A stretch of DNA of 36,075 nucleotides. It comes from JALZDI01 sp965653225. GTDB lineage: Bacteria > Actinomycetota > Actinomycetes > Propionibacteriales > Nocardioidaceae. Positions within the stretch are counted from its first letter, which is position 1. The number at the start of each line of letters is the position of its first letter. Of this stretch, positions 22,687-32,089 are shown piece after piece. The notes below the pieces were generated by a model. That model saw only the letters and a program-made list of their open reading frames with translations. It was not told the DNA's origin and searched no databases. The stretch is from NCBI GenBank assembly GCA_965653225.1, contig CBFGZI010000027.1, positions 1 to 36,075 of the forward strand. Reading direction: 5' to 3'. Made by a program: the position numbers and the translations under genes.

Positions 22687-25600
22687 CAGTTGGGACCTCC
22701 GCCGACCAGGCTGCCCATCAGCGCCACCAGGTGCTCGACGTCGACCGGCTTGGTGACGTGGTCGGACGCCCCGGCGGCCAGGCTCTTCTCGCGGTCGCCG
22801 CGCATCGCCTTGGCAGAGACCGCGATGATCGGCAACGACGCGAACTGCGGGGTCGAGCGGATCTTGCGGATCGCCGTGTAGCCGTCCATCTGCGGCATCA
22901 TGATGTCCATCAGCACGAGGTCGAAGTCGCCGTGCTGCTTGAGCATGTTGATGCCCTCCACGCCACTCTCGGCGTACAGCACGTTGAGCTTGCGGAGCTC
23001 GAGGGCGTTGACCAGCGCGAACACGCTGCGCACGTCGTCGTCGATCACCAGCGCCTTGCGTCCGGGCAGCGTCAGCGCGCCCTCCTTGGACGCCTTACGC
23101 ACCGGCGCGTGCTGCTCGCCGCCGTTGACGGGCGCCGAGACGTACGCACCGGCCCAGGCCTCGCGCAGCGTGTCGACCACGTGCGCACGGCTGGCAGCAG
23201 TGGCGATCGAGAGCACCTTGCCGTAGCGCTCCAGCCGCACCTGCTCACGCTTGGGCAGCGTCTTCGGCGTGTAGAGCAGCACCGGCGGCGGCACCGGCAC
23301 CTGCCCGGTCGCGAACGGCTCGAGCAGCGCCAGACCGCTACCGCCGGTGATCCGCGGGTCCAGCACGATCTGGTCGAACGACTCGGACTCGATGGCGGTA
23401 CGCGCCTCCTCGATCGAGCCGACCGCGACCACCTCGACGGCACCCTTGGCCGCCGCCAGCTCCGTCAGCGCGGTCCGCTCCTCCTCGTCCTGCTCGACCA
23501 GGAGCAGACGCGGCGGACGGGCCAGCCCTGCCTGGATGGCCGGCACCGCGGCCGCGGGCCGCAGCACTGGACGCCCGATCGGCCGGGGCTGGACGACGGC
23601 GGCGCCTGTGCCCACGGCCTCGGCCGGGGGCTCGTACGACAGCTCGTCGTCGCTGGGCGCCGGCTCGAACGTGACCTCGCGGTGGGTCGGCAGGTACAGC
23701 GTGAACGTCGACCCGACGCCGATCGTGCTGTCGACGTGGATCTCGCCGCCGAGCATCGCGGCGATCTCCCGGCTGATCGACAGCCCCAGGCCGGTGCCGC
23801 CGAACCGGCGGTCGATGGTGCCCTCTGCCTGCTGGAAGGCCTCGAAGATGACCGGCAGCCGGTCCTCGGCGATGCCGATTCCGGTGTCGATCACCGACGC
23901 GGCCAGCACCGTCGGCGACCTGCGCAGGATCTCGCTGTCGAACGCGACGTCGTGCGCGACCGCCAGGTGCAGCTGCACCTCGCCGTGCTCGGTGAACTTG
24001 ATCGCGTTGGACAGCAGGTTACGCAGCACCTGCTGCAGCCGCTGCTCGTCGGTGCGCACCGAGACCGGCACGTCGGAGTCGACCGAGACGCGGAACCCGA
24101 GCCGCTTGTCGGCGGCCAGCGGACGGAACGTCGCCTCGACGTAGTCGACGAGGCGGCTGACCGAGACGTCGACCGTGCGCAGCTCCATCTTCCCGGCCTC
24201 GACCTTGGCCAGGTCGAGGATGTCGTTGATGAGCTGCAGCAGGTCGGTGCCGGCGCTGTGGATGGTCTCGGCGAACTCCACCTGTTGCGGGGTGAGGTTC
24301 TGGCCGGGGTTCTCGATGAGCAGCTTGGCCAGGATCAGCATGCTGTTCAGCGGCGTGCGCAGCTCGTGCGACATGTTCGCCAGGAACTCCGACTTGTACT
24401 TCGACGACAGCGCCAGCTGCTCCGCGCGCTCCTCCAGCGCGCTGCGCGCCTGCTCGATCTCGACGTTCTTGATCTCGATCGCGCGGTTCTGCTCGGCCAG
24501 CAGGCCCGCCTTCTCCTGCAGCTCGACGTTGCTCTGCTGCAGCTGGTCCTGCTGCGCCTGCAGCTCGTGCGCCAGGCGCTGGGACTCGGCCAGCAGCTCC
24601 TCGGTACGGGAGTTGGCGATGATCGTGTTCAGGGTGATCCCGATCGACTCGACCAGCTGGTCGAGGAACGCGCGGTGCACCTCGGTCAGCTTGCTGAACG
24701 ACGCCAGCTCGATCACCGCGAGCACCTGGTCCTCGAACAGCACCGGCAGCACCACGATGTTGACCGGCGGCGCCGAGCCCAGTCCCGAGGAGATGCGGAC
24801 GTAGTCGCCCGGCGCCTCGACGATGATGATCGGCGTCTTCTCCAGCGCCGCCTGTCCCACCAGAGACTCGCCGATGGCGAACCGGTTGGCCACCGACTTG
24901 CGCACCTCGTAGCCGTAGCTGGCGATCAGCCGCAGCTCGGTCTCGCCCTCGGCGTCCTCGGCGGCGAGGAAGAAAGCGCCGTGCTGGGCCGACACCATCG
25001 GCGTCAGCTCGCCCATGATCATGCGGGCGACGTCGTTCAGGTCGCGGCGGCCCTGCATCTGCCCGGACAACCGGGCCAGGTTGGTCTTCAGCCAGTCCTG
25101 CTCCTGCGTGGCCAGCGTGGTGTCGCGCAGGTTGTGGATCATCTGGTTGATGCGGTCCTTCAGCTCGGCCAGCTCGCCGGACGCCTCGACGGTGATCTGC
25201 CGGGTCAGGTCACCACGGGTCACTGCCGTGGAGACCTCGGCGATCGCACGCACCTGCGTGGTCAGGTTGCCGGCCAGCTCGTTCACGCTCTCGGTCAGGC
25301 GCCGCCATGTACCGGACACGCCGGTGACCTCGGCCTGACCGCCCAGCCGGCCCTCGCTGCCGACCTCGCGGGCGACACGGGTGACCTCGGAGGCGAACGC
25401 GGACAGCTGGTCGACCATGCTGTTGATCGTGGTCTTCAGCTCGAGGATCTCGCCCCGGGCGTCGACGTCGATCTTCTGGCTCAGGTCGCCGTTGGCGACC
25501 GCGGTGGTGACCTTCGCGATGCTGCGCACCTGCTCGGTCAGGTTGTTCGCCATGAAGTTGACGTTGTCGGTCAGGTCCTTCCAGGTACCCGACACCCCCG

Positions 25601-28211
25601 GCACCTGCGCCTGACCGCCCAGACGGCCCTCCGTGCCCACCTCGCGGGACACGCGGGTGACCTCGTCGGCGAACGTGCGCAGCGTGTCGACCATGCTGTT
25701 GATGGTCTGCGCCAGTGCGGCGATCTCGCCCCGGGCCTCGACCATGATCTTCTGGCTCAGGTCGCCCCGCGCCACCGCGGTGGAGACCTGCGCGATGCTG
25801 CGCACCTGCTCGGTCAGGTTGCCGGCCATGAAGTTGACGTTCTCGGTGAGGTCCTTCCAGGTGCCCGAGACGCCACGCACGTGGGCCTGGCCGCCCAGCC
25901 GGCCCTCCGTGCCGACCTCGCGGGCCACACGGGTGACCTCGTCGGCGAACGACGACAGCTGGTCGACCATCGTGTTCACGGTGTCCTTGAGCTCGAGCAG
26001 CTCGCCCTTGACGTCGACGGTGATCTTCTGGCTCAGGTCGCCCCGCGCCACCGCGGTGGTCACCTGGGCGATGTTGCGGACCTGGACGGTCAGGTTGGTC
26101 GCCAGCACGTTCACCGAGTCGGTCAGGTCGCGCCAGGTTCCCGACACCCCGGGCACCTCGGCCTGACCGCCCAGCCGGCCCTCGGTACCGACCTCCTTGG
26201 CGACCCGGGTCACCTGCTCGGCGAAGGCGGACAGCTGGTCGACCATGGTGTTCACGGTGTTCTTCAGCTCGAGGATCTCGCCCCGGGCGTCGACGGTGAT
26301 CTTCTGGCTCAGGTCGCCCCGCGCCACCGCGGTGGTCACCTGGGCGATGTTGCGGACCTGGCTGGTCAGGTTGCCGGCCAGCACGTTCACCGAGTCGGTC
26401 AGGTCGCGCCAGGTTCCCGACACCCCGGCGACCTCGGCCTGGCCGCCCAGCCGGCCCTCGGTACCGACCTCCTTGGCGACCCGGGTGACCTCGTCGGCGA
26501 ACGACGACAGCTGGTCGACCATCGTGTTGACCGTGCTCTTCAGCTCGAGGATCTCGCCCCGGGCGTCGACGGTGATCTTCTGGCTCAGGTCGCCCCGCGC
26601 CACCGCGGTGGTCACCTGGGCGATGTTGCGGACCTGGCTGGTCAGGTTGCCGGCCAGCACGTTCACCGAGTCGGTGAGGTCCTTCCAGGTACCGGAGACG
26701 CCGGGCACGTCGGCCTGGCCGCCCAGCCGGCCCTCGGTGCCGACCTCGCGGGCGACGCGGGTGACCTCGTCGGCGAAGGTCTGCAGGGTCGCGGTGGTGG
26801 AGTTCAGCGTGTCGGCGAGCTCGGCGATCTCGCCGCGGGCGTTGACGGTGATCTGACGGGACAGGTCGCCGCGGGCGATGGCGGCCGCGACCATCGAGAT
26901 GTCGCGCACCTGGCTGGTCAGGTTGCTCGCCATCACGTTGACGGAGTCGGTCAGGTCCTTCCAGGTGCCGGCGACGCCCTTGACGTCGGCCTGGGCGCCC
27001 AGCTGGCCCTCCGTACCCACCTCGCGGGCGACCCTCGTCACCTCGTCGGCAAAATCACGGAGGGTATCCACCATCTGGTTGACAGTGAGCTTGAGTTGGA
27101 GCATCTCGCCGGCCACCTCGACGGTGACCTTGCGCGAAAGGTCGCCCTCGGCGACCGCCGTAGTGACTAGGGCGATATCGCGCACCTGGGCGGTCAGTCG
27201 GCCCGCCATGTAGTTCACCGAGTCGGTGAGGTCCTTCCAGCTGCCGGACACGCCGCGGACCCGGGCCTGGCTGCCCAGCCGGCCCTCGGTGCCGACCTCG
27301 CGCGCCACCCGGGTGACCTCGGAGGTGAACAGCGACAGCTGGTTGACCATCTTGTTGACGGTGCGGCCCATCCGCAGGAACTCACCGCGGATCGGCTGGC
27401 CGTCGATGTCCAGCTCGAGGGTCTGGGACAGGTCGCCCTGGGCGACGGCGGCGATGACACGGCCGACCTCGGCGGTGGGACGTACCAGGTCGTCGACCAG
27501 GCTGTTGGCCGCGTCGATGCTGGCCGCCCAGGAACCGCCGCCGGGTCCGGGGCGCAGCCGCTCGTTCAGCCGGCCGTCGCGGCCGACGACCCGGCGTACG
27601 CGCTCCAGCTCCTTGGCCAGGTGCTCGTTGCGCGCCGCCAGCTCGTTGAACACGATCGCGGCCTCTGCTCCGGGGCCGCGCACGCTCATCCGGGTGCGGA
27701 AGTCGCCGTCGCGTACGGCGGCCAGCGCGGCGGTGAGCTCGGCAAGGGCGAGCGCCTCGGCGGAGCCCGCGGAGCCGTCGACAGAGGGAGGAGCCTCGAT
27801 CGACGACCTGGTGGCGGGGCGGCGTGCTGCGGGCCGGGTCCTGCTCGGCTTGGAGCCGGTCGGCTTCGCACGGGTGGACGTGGTGCCAGCAGACCCGGCG
27901 CTGGTGGACTTCGTTGCGGTGGACTTCGTGGCGGTGGACTTCGTGAGGGTGGACTTCGTGCCCTTGGTCCTGCTGCCGGTGCCCTTGGTGCCCTTGGCCC
28001 TGCTGCTCGTGGACTTCGCGCCGGTGGACTTGTTGCCAGTGGACTTGCTGCTCGTGGACTGGGCGCCACTGGACTTGGCACCGCTGGACGTGGTCTTGGT
28101 CCCTGCGGTTCGCGTGCCGGTCCGAGTGCCGGTCGTGACCTTGGTGCGGGACGAGGACGTGGTCTTCGATCCTGCCGTGGTAGCTGTGCCCGCGGTCGAC
28201 GACCTGGCCAT
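22686..28211 (-). CDS. osaA: OsaA: soluble poly-HAMP hybrid histidine kinase
   Basis: An 1841-residue cytoplasmic hybrid kinase without transmembrane helices. Residues 1-140 are Lys/Ser/Thr-rich low complexity (KST, KGT and KSTATKST repeats), like nucleoid-protein tails. About 149-1027 is a poly-HAMP array: one divergent unit plus nine 92-residue units, each a canonical HAMP (AVARGDLSQKITVDARGEI) and a divergent HAMP (EVGTEGRLGGQA, GVSGTWKDLTDSVN). Then come a GAF domain (about 1060-1205), a coiled coil (1205-1270), HisKA with H1282 in SHELRTPLN, HATPase (about 1400-1510; DTGIGI, GGTGLGL), a degenerate receiver (about 1566-1680; VLDPRI) and a canonical receiver with D1769 in VLMDIMMPQMDG. This matches Streptomyces OsaA and fungal group III kinases that sense osmotic stress. 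A G-rich ribosome binding site precedes the ATG. osaB follows and osaC is divergent. Confidence 0.93.
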   Translation of the reverse strand: MARSSTAGTATTAGSKTTSSSRTKVTTGTRTGTRTAGTKTTSSGAKSSGAQSTSSKSTGNKSTGAKSTSSRAKGTKGTGSRTKGTKSTLTKSTATKSTATKSTSAGSAGTTSTRAKPTGSKPSRTRPAARRPATRSSIEAPPSVDGSAGSAEALALAELTAALAAVRDGDFRTRMSVRGPGAEAAIVFNELAARNEHLAKELERVRRVVGRDGRLNERLRPGPGGGSWAASIDAANSLVDDLVRPTAEVGRVIAAVAQGDLSQTLELDIDGQPIRGEFLRMGRTVNKMVNQLSLFTSEVTRVAREVGTEGRLGSQARVRGVSGSWKDLTDSVNYMAGRLTAQVRDIALVTTAVAEGDLSRKVTVEVAGEMLQLKLTVNQMVDTLRDFADEVTRVAREVGTEGQLGAQADVKGVAGTWKDLTDSVNVMASNLTSQVRDISMVAAAIARGDLSRQITVNARGEIAELADTLNSTTATLQTFADEVTRVAREVGTEGRLGGQADVPGVSGTWKDLTDSVNVLAGNLTSQVRNIAQVTTAVARGDLSQKITVDARGEILELKSTVNTMVDQLSSFADEVTRVAKEVGTEGRLGGQAEVAGVSGTWRDLTDSVNVLAGNLTSQVRNIAQVTTAVARGDLSQKITVDARGEILELKNTVNTMVDQLSAFAEQVTRVAKEVGTEGRLGGQAEVPGVSGTWRDLTDSVNVLATNLTVQVRNIAQVTTAVARGDLSQKITVDVKGELLELKDTVNTMVDQLSSFADEVTRVAREVGTEGRLGGQAHVRGVSGTWKDLTENVNFMAGNLTEQVRSIAQVSTAVARGDLSQKIMVEARGEIAALAQTINSMVDTLRTFADEVTRVSREVGTEGRLGGQAQVPGVSGTWKDLTDNVNFMANNLTEQVRSIAKVTTAVANGDLSQKIDVDARGEILELKTTINSMVDQLSAFASEVTRVAREVGSEGRLGGQAEVTGVSGTWRRLTESVNELAGNLTTQVRAIAEVSTAVTRGDLTRQITVEASGELAELKDRINQMIHNLRDTTLATQEQDWLKTNLARLSGQMQGRRDLNDVARMIMGELTPMVSAQHGAFFLAAEDAEGETELRLIASYGYEVRKSVANRFAIGESLVGQAALEKTPIIIVEAPGDYVRISSGLGSAPPVNIVVLPVLFEDQVLAVIELASFSKLTEVHRAFLDQLVESIGITLNTIIANSRTEELLAESQRLAHELQAQQDQLQQSNVELQEKAGLLAEQNRAIEIKNVEIEQARSALEERAEQLALSSKYKSEFLANMSHELRTPLNSMLILAKLLIENPGQNLTPQQVEFAETIHSAGTDLLQLINDILDLAKVEAGKMELRTVDVSVSRLVDYVEATFRPLAADKRLGFRVSVDSDVPVSVRTDEQRLQQVLRNLLSNAIKFTEHGEVQLHLAVAHDVAFDSEILRRSPTVLAASVIDTGIGIAEDRLPVIFEAFQQAEGTIDRRFGGTGLGLSISREIAAMLGGEIHVDSTIGVGSTFTLYLPTHREVTFEPAPSDDELSYEPPAEAVGTGAAVVQPRPIGRPVLRPAAAVPAIQAGLARPPRLLLVEQDEEERTALTELAAAKGAVEVVAVGSIEEARTAIESESFDQIVLDPRITGGSGLALLEPFATGQVPVPPPVLLYTPKTLPKREQVRLERYGKVLSIATAASRAHVVDTLREAWAGAYVSAPVNGGEQHAPVRKASKEGALTLPGRKALVIDDDVRSVFALVNALELRKLNVLYAESGVEGINMLKQHGDFDLVLMDIMMPQMDGYTAIRKIRSTPQFASLPIIAVSAKAMRGDREKSLAAGASDHVTKPVDVEHLVALMGSLVGGGPN
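25130..27490 (-). repeat. 276-bp tandem coding repeats (poly-HAMP array of osaA)
   Basis: An in-frame repeat with an exact 276-base period: the same hexamer position (CACCTG or GACCTG) recurs at 25251, 25527, 25803, 26079, 26355, 26631, 26907 and 27183. Neighbouring copies are nearly identical in DNA; 26261-26399 and 26537-26675 match over all 139 bases I compared. It encodes nine 92-residue double-HAMP units. Confidence 0.9.
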
Positions 28212-28249
28212 GCATCCACCCCCTGATGAAGCGCTCGACAGTGAGCGCA

Positions 28250-28259
28250 GGACTAGTCC
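28250..28259. promoter_or_regulatory. palindrome GGACTAGTCC in the osaA-osaC divergent region
   Basis: A perfect 10-base palindrome between two divergent signalling genes; the same 10-mer occurs inside the structured RNA at 19500-19509. Nearby CATAGT and TAGTCT (about 28264-28271) are possible -10 elements for osaC. A regulatory role is speculative. Confidence 0.3.
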
Positions 28260-28322
28260 GTCCCATAGTCTGTCACCATTAGGAGAATCCGGTCAGGGTT
28301 CCGGGGGGAGGTGTGAGGGCCG

Positions 28323-30848
28323 ATGACTATGAGTGAGCATGCAACCCACCATTTCGAGCCCCAGGCCGCCTCCGCCGCGGCCGCCCGCCGGTTCGTCCGC
28401 GACACTCTTCTCGGCTGGGGCGCCGACGACATCGTCGATGACGCGCTGCTGCTCACCAACGAGCTCGTCACCAACGCCGTGGTGCATGCGGGCACCGACG
28501 TCAAGGTCAGCTGCGCGCTCGGTCCCGGCTACGTCCAGATCGGGGTGACCGACAACCACGTGTCTCGGGTGCTGCCCGCCACGGTGAGCAACTCGGCACC
28601 GGACAAGACCTCCGGCCGCGGGCTGTACCTGATGATGCAGATCTCCGACAGCTGGGGCGTCGAGTACGACCGCAAGTCCAAGCGCGTGTGGTTCCGGCTG
28701 CCGGTGCCGGTCAGCTCGCCCACCGCGCCCGACGCCGGTCAGCCTCCAGCCCATTTCATCGACCTGGGCGGCACCTCCACCCCGGTGGCGGTGGCGGTGG
28801 TGGAGACCGACATCGGCGGGGTCGTGCGGCACTGGAGCGCCGAGGCCGAGGCGCTGCTGGGCTGGCCTGCTGGCGAGGTGCTGGGAAGCCCGCTGGCCGA
28901 CCTGGTGACCGAGCTGCCGGCCGACCCCGACGACCAGCCGATGAGGTCCTTCGACAGCGTGCTCACGCAGCCGCGCTGGTGCGGCGAGTACCGGCTGCGC
29001 ACCTCCACCGGCGCCGACGTGGCGGTGTTCGCCTCGCAGGTGCACGCCAACGTCGGCGACGCCGCCCGCGTCGTCAGCCTGCTCGTACCCGCCGAGCACC
29101 GCGCCGTGCTGATGCCCGGCACCAGCCGCTCGCGCATCGAGCCGGAGTCGCCGTCGCCGGTGCCGGCCCGCCCCGGGCTGCTGTCGCTGGACGCGTTGCT
29201 GGAGCTGGCCGTCGAGCACTCCCGTGACCTGCTCGAGGGCGAGGTCGCGTACGCGCTGCTGGTCACCGACGACGACATCGACGTCGAGCTGCGCGCGCTC
29301 GCCGGGCTCGACCGGGCCCAGGCGGGACAGACCCGCTGGCCGAAGCCGGCGGAGCTGTCCGGAGCGCCCGAGGCGGTGCAGCCGAAGGTGTACGAGGACG
29401 TGGCCGACGAGTCGCTGCCCGAGCGGTTCCTCGCCGACGTGGGCATGCACGGGTTGGTGACCGCGCCGCTGCTGGTCGGCGAGCGGGTGATCGGACGCGT
29501 GGGCGTCGCCGTACGGAAGCCGGGCGGTCTGACCGACGACGACGCCGTGCGGCTGCAGCGCAGCATCGGCCGGTTCAGCCTGGCGGTGGAGAGCGCGCGG
29601 CTGACCGAGCTCGAGCGCGTACGCCGCGGCCGCCTGAGCTACCTGGCCGAGGCGAGCGACCTGCTCGCCGGGATGCTCGACCCCGACATGGCGGCGGCGC
29701 TCACCGCACAGCTGGTGGTGCCACGGCTGGCCGACTGGTGTGCGGTGTACCTGCTCGACCAGCGACGCACCGCCCGCCTGTCCTGTGTGTGGCACGCGCG
29801 CGAGGACATGATCGACCCGCTGCGCCGGCTGCTGATGCAGATGCCGGTGCCCCCGCTCGACGATCTCGGCCGGCCGCAGCAGTGGCCGGCGCTGCGCGAA
29901 CGCCTGACCGCGCACGCCTCCAGCCCCGCCGACCTGGATGTGGCGGGCGGGCCGACCGTCACCGTCACCCTGATGGCGCGCGGCCGCGCGATCGGCGTGC
30001 TGATCGCCGGGCGAAGTGCCGGCACCGACTTCCGCACCGGGGCGCTGGACACCCTCGATGACCTGTGCCGCCGGGCCGCGTGGTCTCTCGACAACGCACG
30101 GCTGTATGTCGAGCGGTCGACCGTCAGCGACACCCTGCAGCGCAGCCTGCTGCCCTCCTCGCTGCCGACCATCCCGGGGCTCGACGTCGGCATCGCCTAC
30201 GAGGCGGCCGGTGAGGGCATCGACGTCGGCGGCGACTTCTACGACGTGTTCGAGATCGACGCGAACCGGTGGGGCTTCGCCGTCGGCGACGAGTGCGGCA
30301 AGGGGGCACAGGCCGCCGCGGTCACCGGGCTCGCGCGAAACTCGCTGCGGGTGCTCGCCCGCGAGCACGAGGACAGCCCCCTGGTGCTGCGCCGGTTGAA
30401 CGCGACCATCCTCTCCGAGGGCGACGCGGCGCGGTTCGTCACGCTGCTGTACGGCGAGCTGTTCCCCACCCGCAGCGGCGTCGCGATCACGTTCGCCGCC
30501 GCCGGCCACCCGCTGCCGACCCTGGTCAGCAGCGACGGCAGCATCCGCACGATCGGGCGGCCGCAGCAGCTGCTCGGGGTGTTCCGCGAGCCCATGTACC
30601 AGACCGAGACGCTGATGCTGCGCCCCGGCGAGCACCTGGTGGCCACCACCGACGGCGTGACCGACCGGCGCATCGGCCACCGCACGCTCGGCGAGCGCGG
30701 TCTGCTCGGCGTACTGCGGCAGACCGCCACCCTGCCGGCGTCGGCGGTGGCGACGCGGCTGCGGCAGGCGGTGCTCGACTTCGGCACCGAGCCGCTGCAG
30801 GACGACTTCGCGGTGATGGTGCTGCAGCCCTACCACGACCGCGACTGA
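28323..30848 (+). CDS. osaC: OsaC: RsbW-like / PAS / GAF / PP2C (SpoIIE) multi-domain regulator
   Basis: An 841-residue regulator. Residues 1-135: RsbW-like HATPase (LLLTNELVTNAVVHAGTDV and SGRGLYLMMQISDSWGVEY). About 150-260: PAS domain (VVETDIGGVVRHWSAEAEAL, GWPAGEVLGSPLADLV). About 285-430 and 430-600: two GAF-like domains. About 610-841: SpoIIE-type PP2C phosphatase (RSLLPSSLPTIPGLDVG, GGDFYDVF, GDECGKG where GDVxGKG is usual, TDGVTD, DDFAVMVL). This architecture and the position divergent from osaAB match Streptomyces osaC, a multi-domain regulator in osmotic-stress sigma-factor control. The ATG at 28323 has GGAGG at 28307-28311; a second ATG two codons later is possible. It presumably binds and releases an anti-anti-sigma or sigma partner not present in this window. 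Confidence 0.9.
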   Translation: MTMSEHATHHFEPQAASAAAARRFVRDTLLGWGADDIVDDALLLTNELVTNAVVHAGTDVKVSCALGPGYVQIGVTDNHVSRVLPATVSNSAPDKTSGRGLYLMMQISDSWGVEYDRKSKRVWFRLPVPVSSPTAPDAGQPPAHFIDLGGTSTPVAVAVVETDIGGVVRHWSAEAEALLGWPAGEVLGSPLADLVTELPADPDDQPMRSFDSVLTQPRWCGEYRLRTSTGADVAVFASQVHANVGDAARVVSLLVPAEHRAVLMPGTSRSRIEPESPSPVPARPGLLSLDALLELAVEHSRDLLEGEVAYALLVTDDDIDVELRALAGLDRAQAGQTRWPKPAELSGAPEAVQPKVYEDVADESLPERFLADVGMHGLVTAPLLVGERVIGRVGVAVRKPGGLTDDDAVRLQRSIGRFSLAVESARLTELERVRRGRLSYLAEASDLLAGMLDPDMAAALTAQLVVPRLADWCAVYLLDQRRTARLSCVWHAREDMIDPLRRLLMQMPVPPLDDLGRPQQWPALRERLTAHASSPADLDVAGGPTVTVTLMARGRAIGVLIAGRSAGTDFRTGALDTLDDLCRRAAWSLDNARLYVERSTVSDTLQRSLLPSSLPTIPGLDVGIAYEAAGEGIDVGGDFYDVFEIDANRWGFAVGDECGKGAQAAAVTGLARNSLRVLAREHEDSPLVLRRLNATILSEGDAARFVTLLYGELFPTRSGVAITFAAAGHPLPTLVSSDGSIRTIGRPQQLLGVFREPMYQTETLMLRPGEHLVATTDGVTDRRIGHRTLGERGLLGVLRQTATLPASAVATRLRQAVLDFGTEPLQDDFAVMVLQPYHDRD

Positions 30849-30957
30849 GGCGCAGGGCGGCGCCGGGCCTGGTCGGCGTACCTGCGAGAATGACGGCGGC
30901 TGACAGCGACGTCAGGTCACCGTGCTCTCATCCCACGACTCTGCGAGGACGTTCTCC

Positions 30958-32082
30958 GTGACCGACGAACCCATCACGATCCCCGCCGACCTGCTCCCTG
31001 CCGACGGCCGCTTCGGCTGCGGCCCGTCGAAGGTGCGTCCGGAGGCGGTGCGGGCGGTCGCCGACACCGGCACCTCGGTGATCGGCACGTCCCACCGGCA
31101 GGCGCCGGTGAAGAACCTGGTCGGCCGCGTGCGTGAGGGGCTCGCCGAGCTCTTCTCGCTTCCCGACGGCTACGAGGTGGTGCTCGGCAACGGCGGCACC
31201 ACGGCGTTCTGGGACATGGCCACGCTGGGGCTGGTTCGCAGCAAGAGCCAGCACCTGTCGTTCGGCGAGTTCTCGGCGAAGTTCGCCAAGGCGACCAAGA
31301 CCGCGCCGTTCCTCGACGCGCCCGACGTGGTCGAGTCGGAGCCGGGCACGCTGCCCAGCCCGCGTGCGCAGGCCGGCGTGGACGCGTACGCCTGGCCGCA
31401 CAACGAGACCTCGACCGGCGTGATGGCGCCGGTGCGGCGGGTCGACGGCGCCGACGACGACGCGCTGGTGCTGGTGGACGCGACGTCCGGCGCCGGCGGC
31501 CTCCCGGTCGACGTCGCCGAGTCCGACGTCTACTACTTCGCGCCGCAGAAGAGCTTCGCCTCCGACGGCGGCCTCTGGGTCGCGCTGATGTCGCCGCGCG
31601 CCCTGTCCCGCGCCGAGGAGCTGGCCGGTGCCGAGCGGTGGGTGCCGGCGTTCCTGGACCTGCCGACCGCGATCGACAACTCGCGCAAGAACCAGACCTA
31701 CAACACGCCGGCGGTCGTGACGTTGCTGCTGCTGGCCGAGCAGCTGGACTGGTTCAACGGCAACGGCGGGCTGAAGTGGACGGTGGGGCGTACGACGGAC
31801 TCGTCGTCGCGCCTGTACCAGTGGGCGGAGAAGACGTCCTACACGACGCCGTACGTGCAGGACCCCGACGCCCGCTCGCTGGTGGTCGGCACGATCGACT
31901 TCGACGACGCCGTCGACGCGGCCGCGGTCGCGAAGACCCTGCGCGCCAACGGTGTCGTCGACGTCGAGCCGTACCGCAAGCTCGGCCGCAACCAGCTGCG
32001 GGTGGGCATGTTCCCCGCCGTCGACCCCGACGACGTCGAGGCGCTGACCCGGTGCATCGACTACGTCGTCGAGCACTCCTGA
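30958..32082 (+). CDS. serC: phosphoserine aminotransferase, actinobacterial type
   Basis: A 374-residue class V PLP enzyme converting 3-phosphohydroxypyruvate and glutamate to O-phosphoserine in serine biosynthesis. Seen: FGCGPSKVRPEAV at the N-terminus, GTSHRQAPVKNLVGRVREGL, VVLGNGGTTAFWD, AWPHNETSTGV, VLVDATSGAGGLPVDV, K198 in FAPQKSFASDGGLW, and NQTYNTPAV. These are hallmarks of the actinobacterial SerC form (TIGR01366-like). The GTG at 30958 is chosen because GAGGAC precedes it by about seven bases and the protein then starts TDEPITIPADLLPADGRFG; an in-frame ATG 12 codons upstream lacks a ribosome binding site. Its stop is seven bases before the second repeat array. Confidence 0.93.
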   Translation: MTDEPITIPADLLPADGRFGCGPSKVRPEAVRAVADTGTSVIGTSHRQAPVKNLVGRVREGLAELFSLPDGYEVVLGNGGTTAFWDMATLGLVRSKSQHLSFGEFSAKFAKATKTAPFLDAPDVVESEPGTLPSPRAQAGVDAYAWPHNETSTGVMAPVRRVDGADDDALVLVDATSGAGGLPVDVAESDVYYFAPQKSFASDGGLWVALMSPRALSRAEELAGAERWVPAFLDLPTAIDNSRKNQTYNTPAVVTLLLLAEQLDWFNGNGGLKWTVGRTTDSSSRLYQWAEKTSYTTPYVQDPDARSLVVGTIDFDDAVDAAAVAKTLRANGVVDVEPYRKLGRNQLRVGMFPAVDPDDVEALTRCIDYVVEHS

Positions 32083-32089
32083 CAGTTGG

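Noticed and set aside
22731..27170. A 1479-residue forward open frame opposite osaA
   Set aside because: It mirrors the HAMP repeats and has no recognisable domain; osaA on the other strand is unambiguous.
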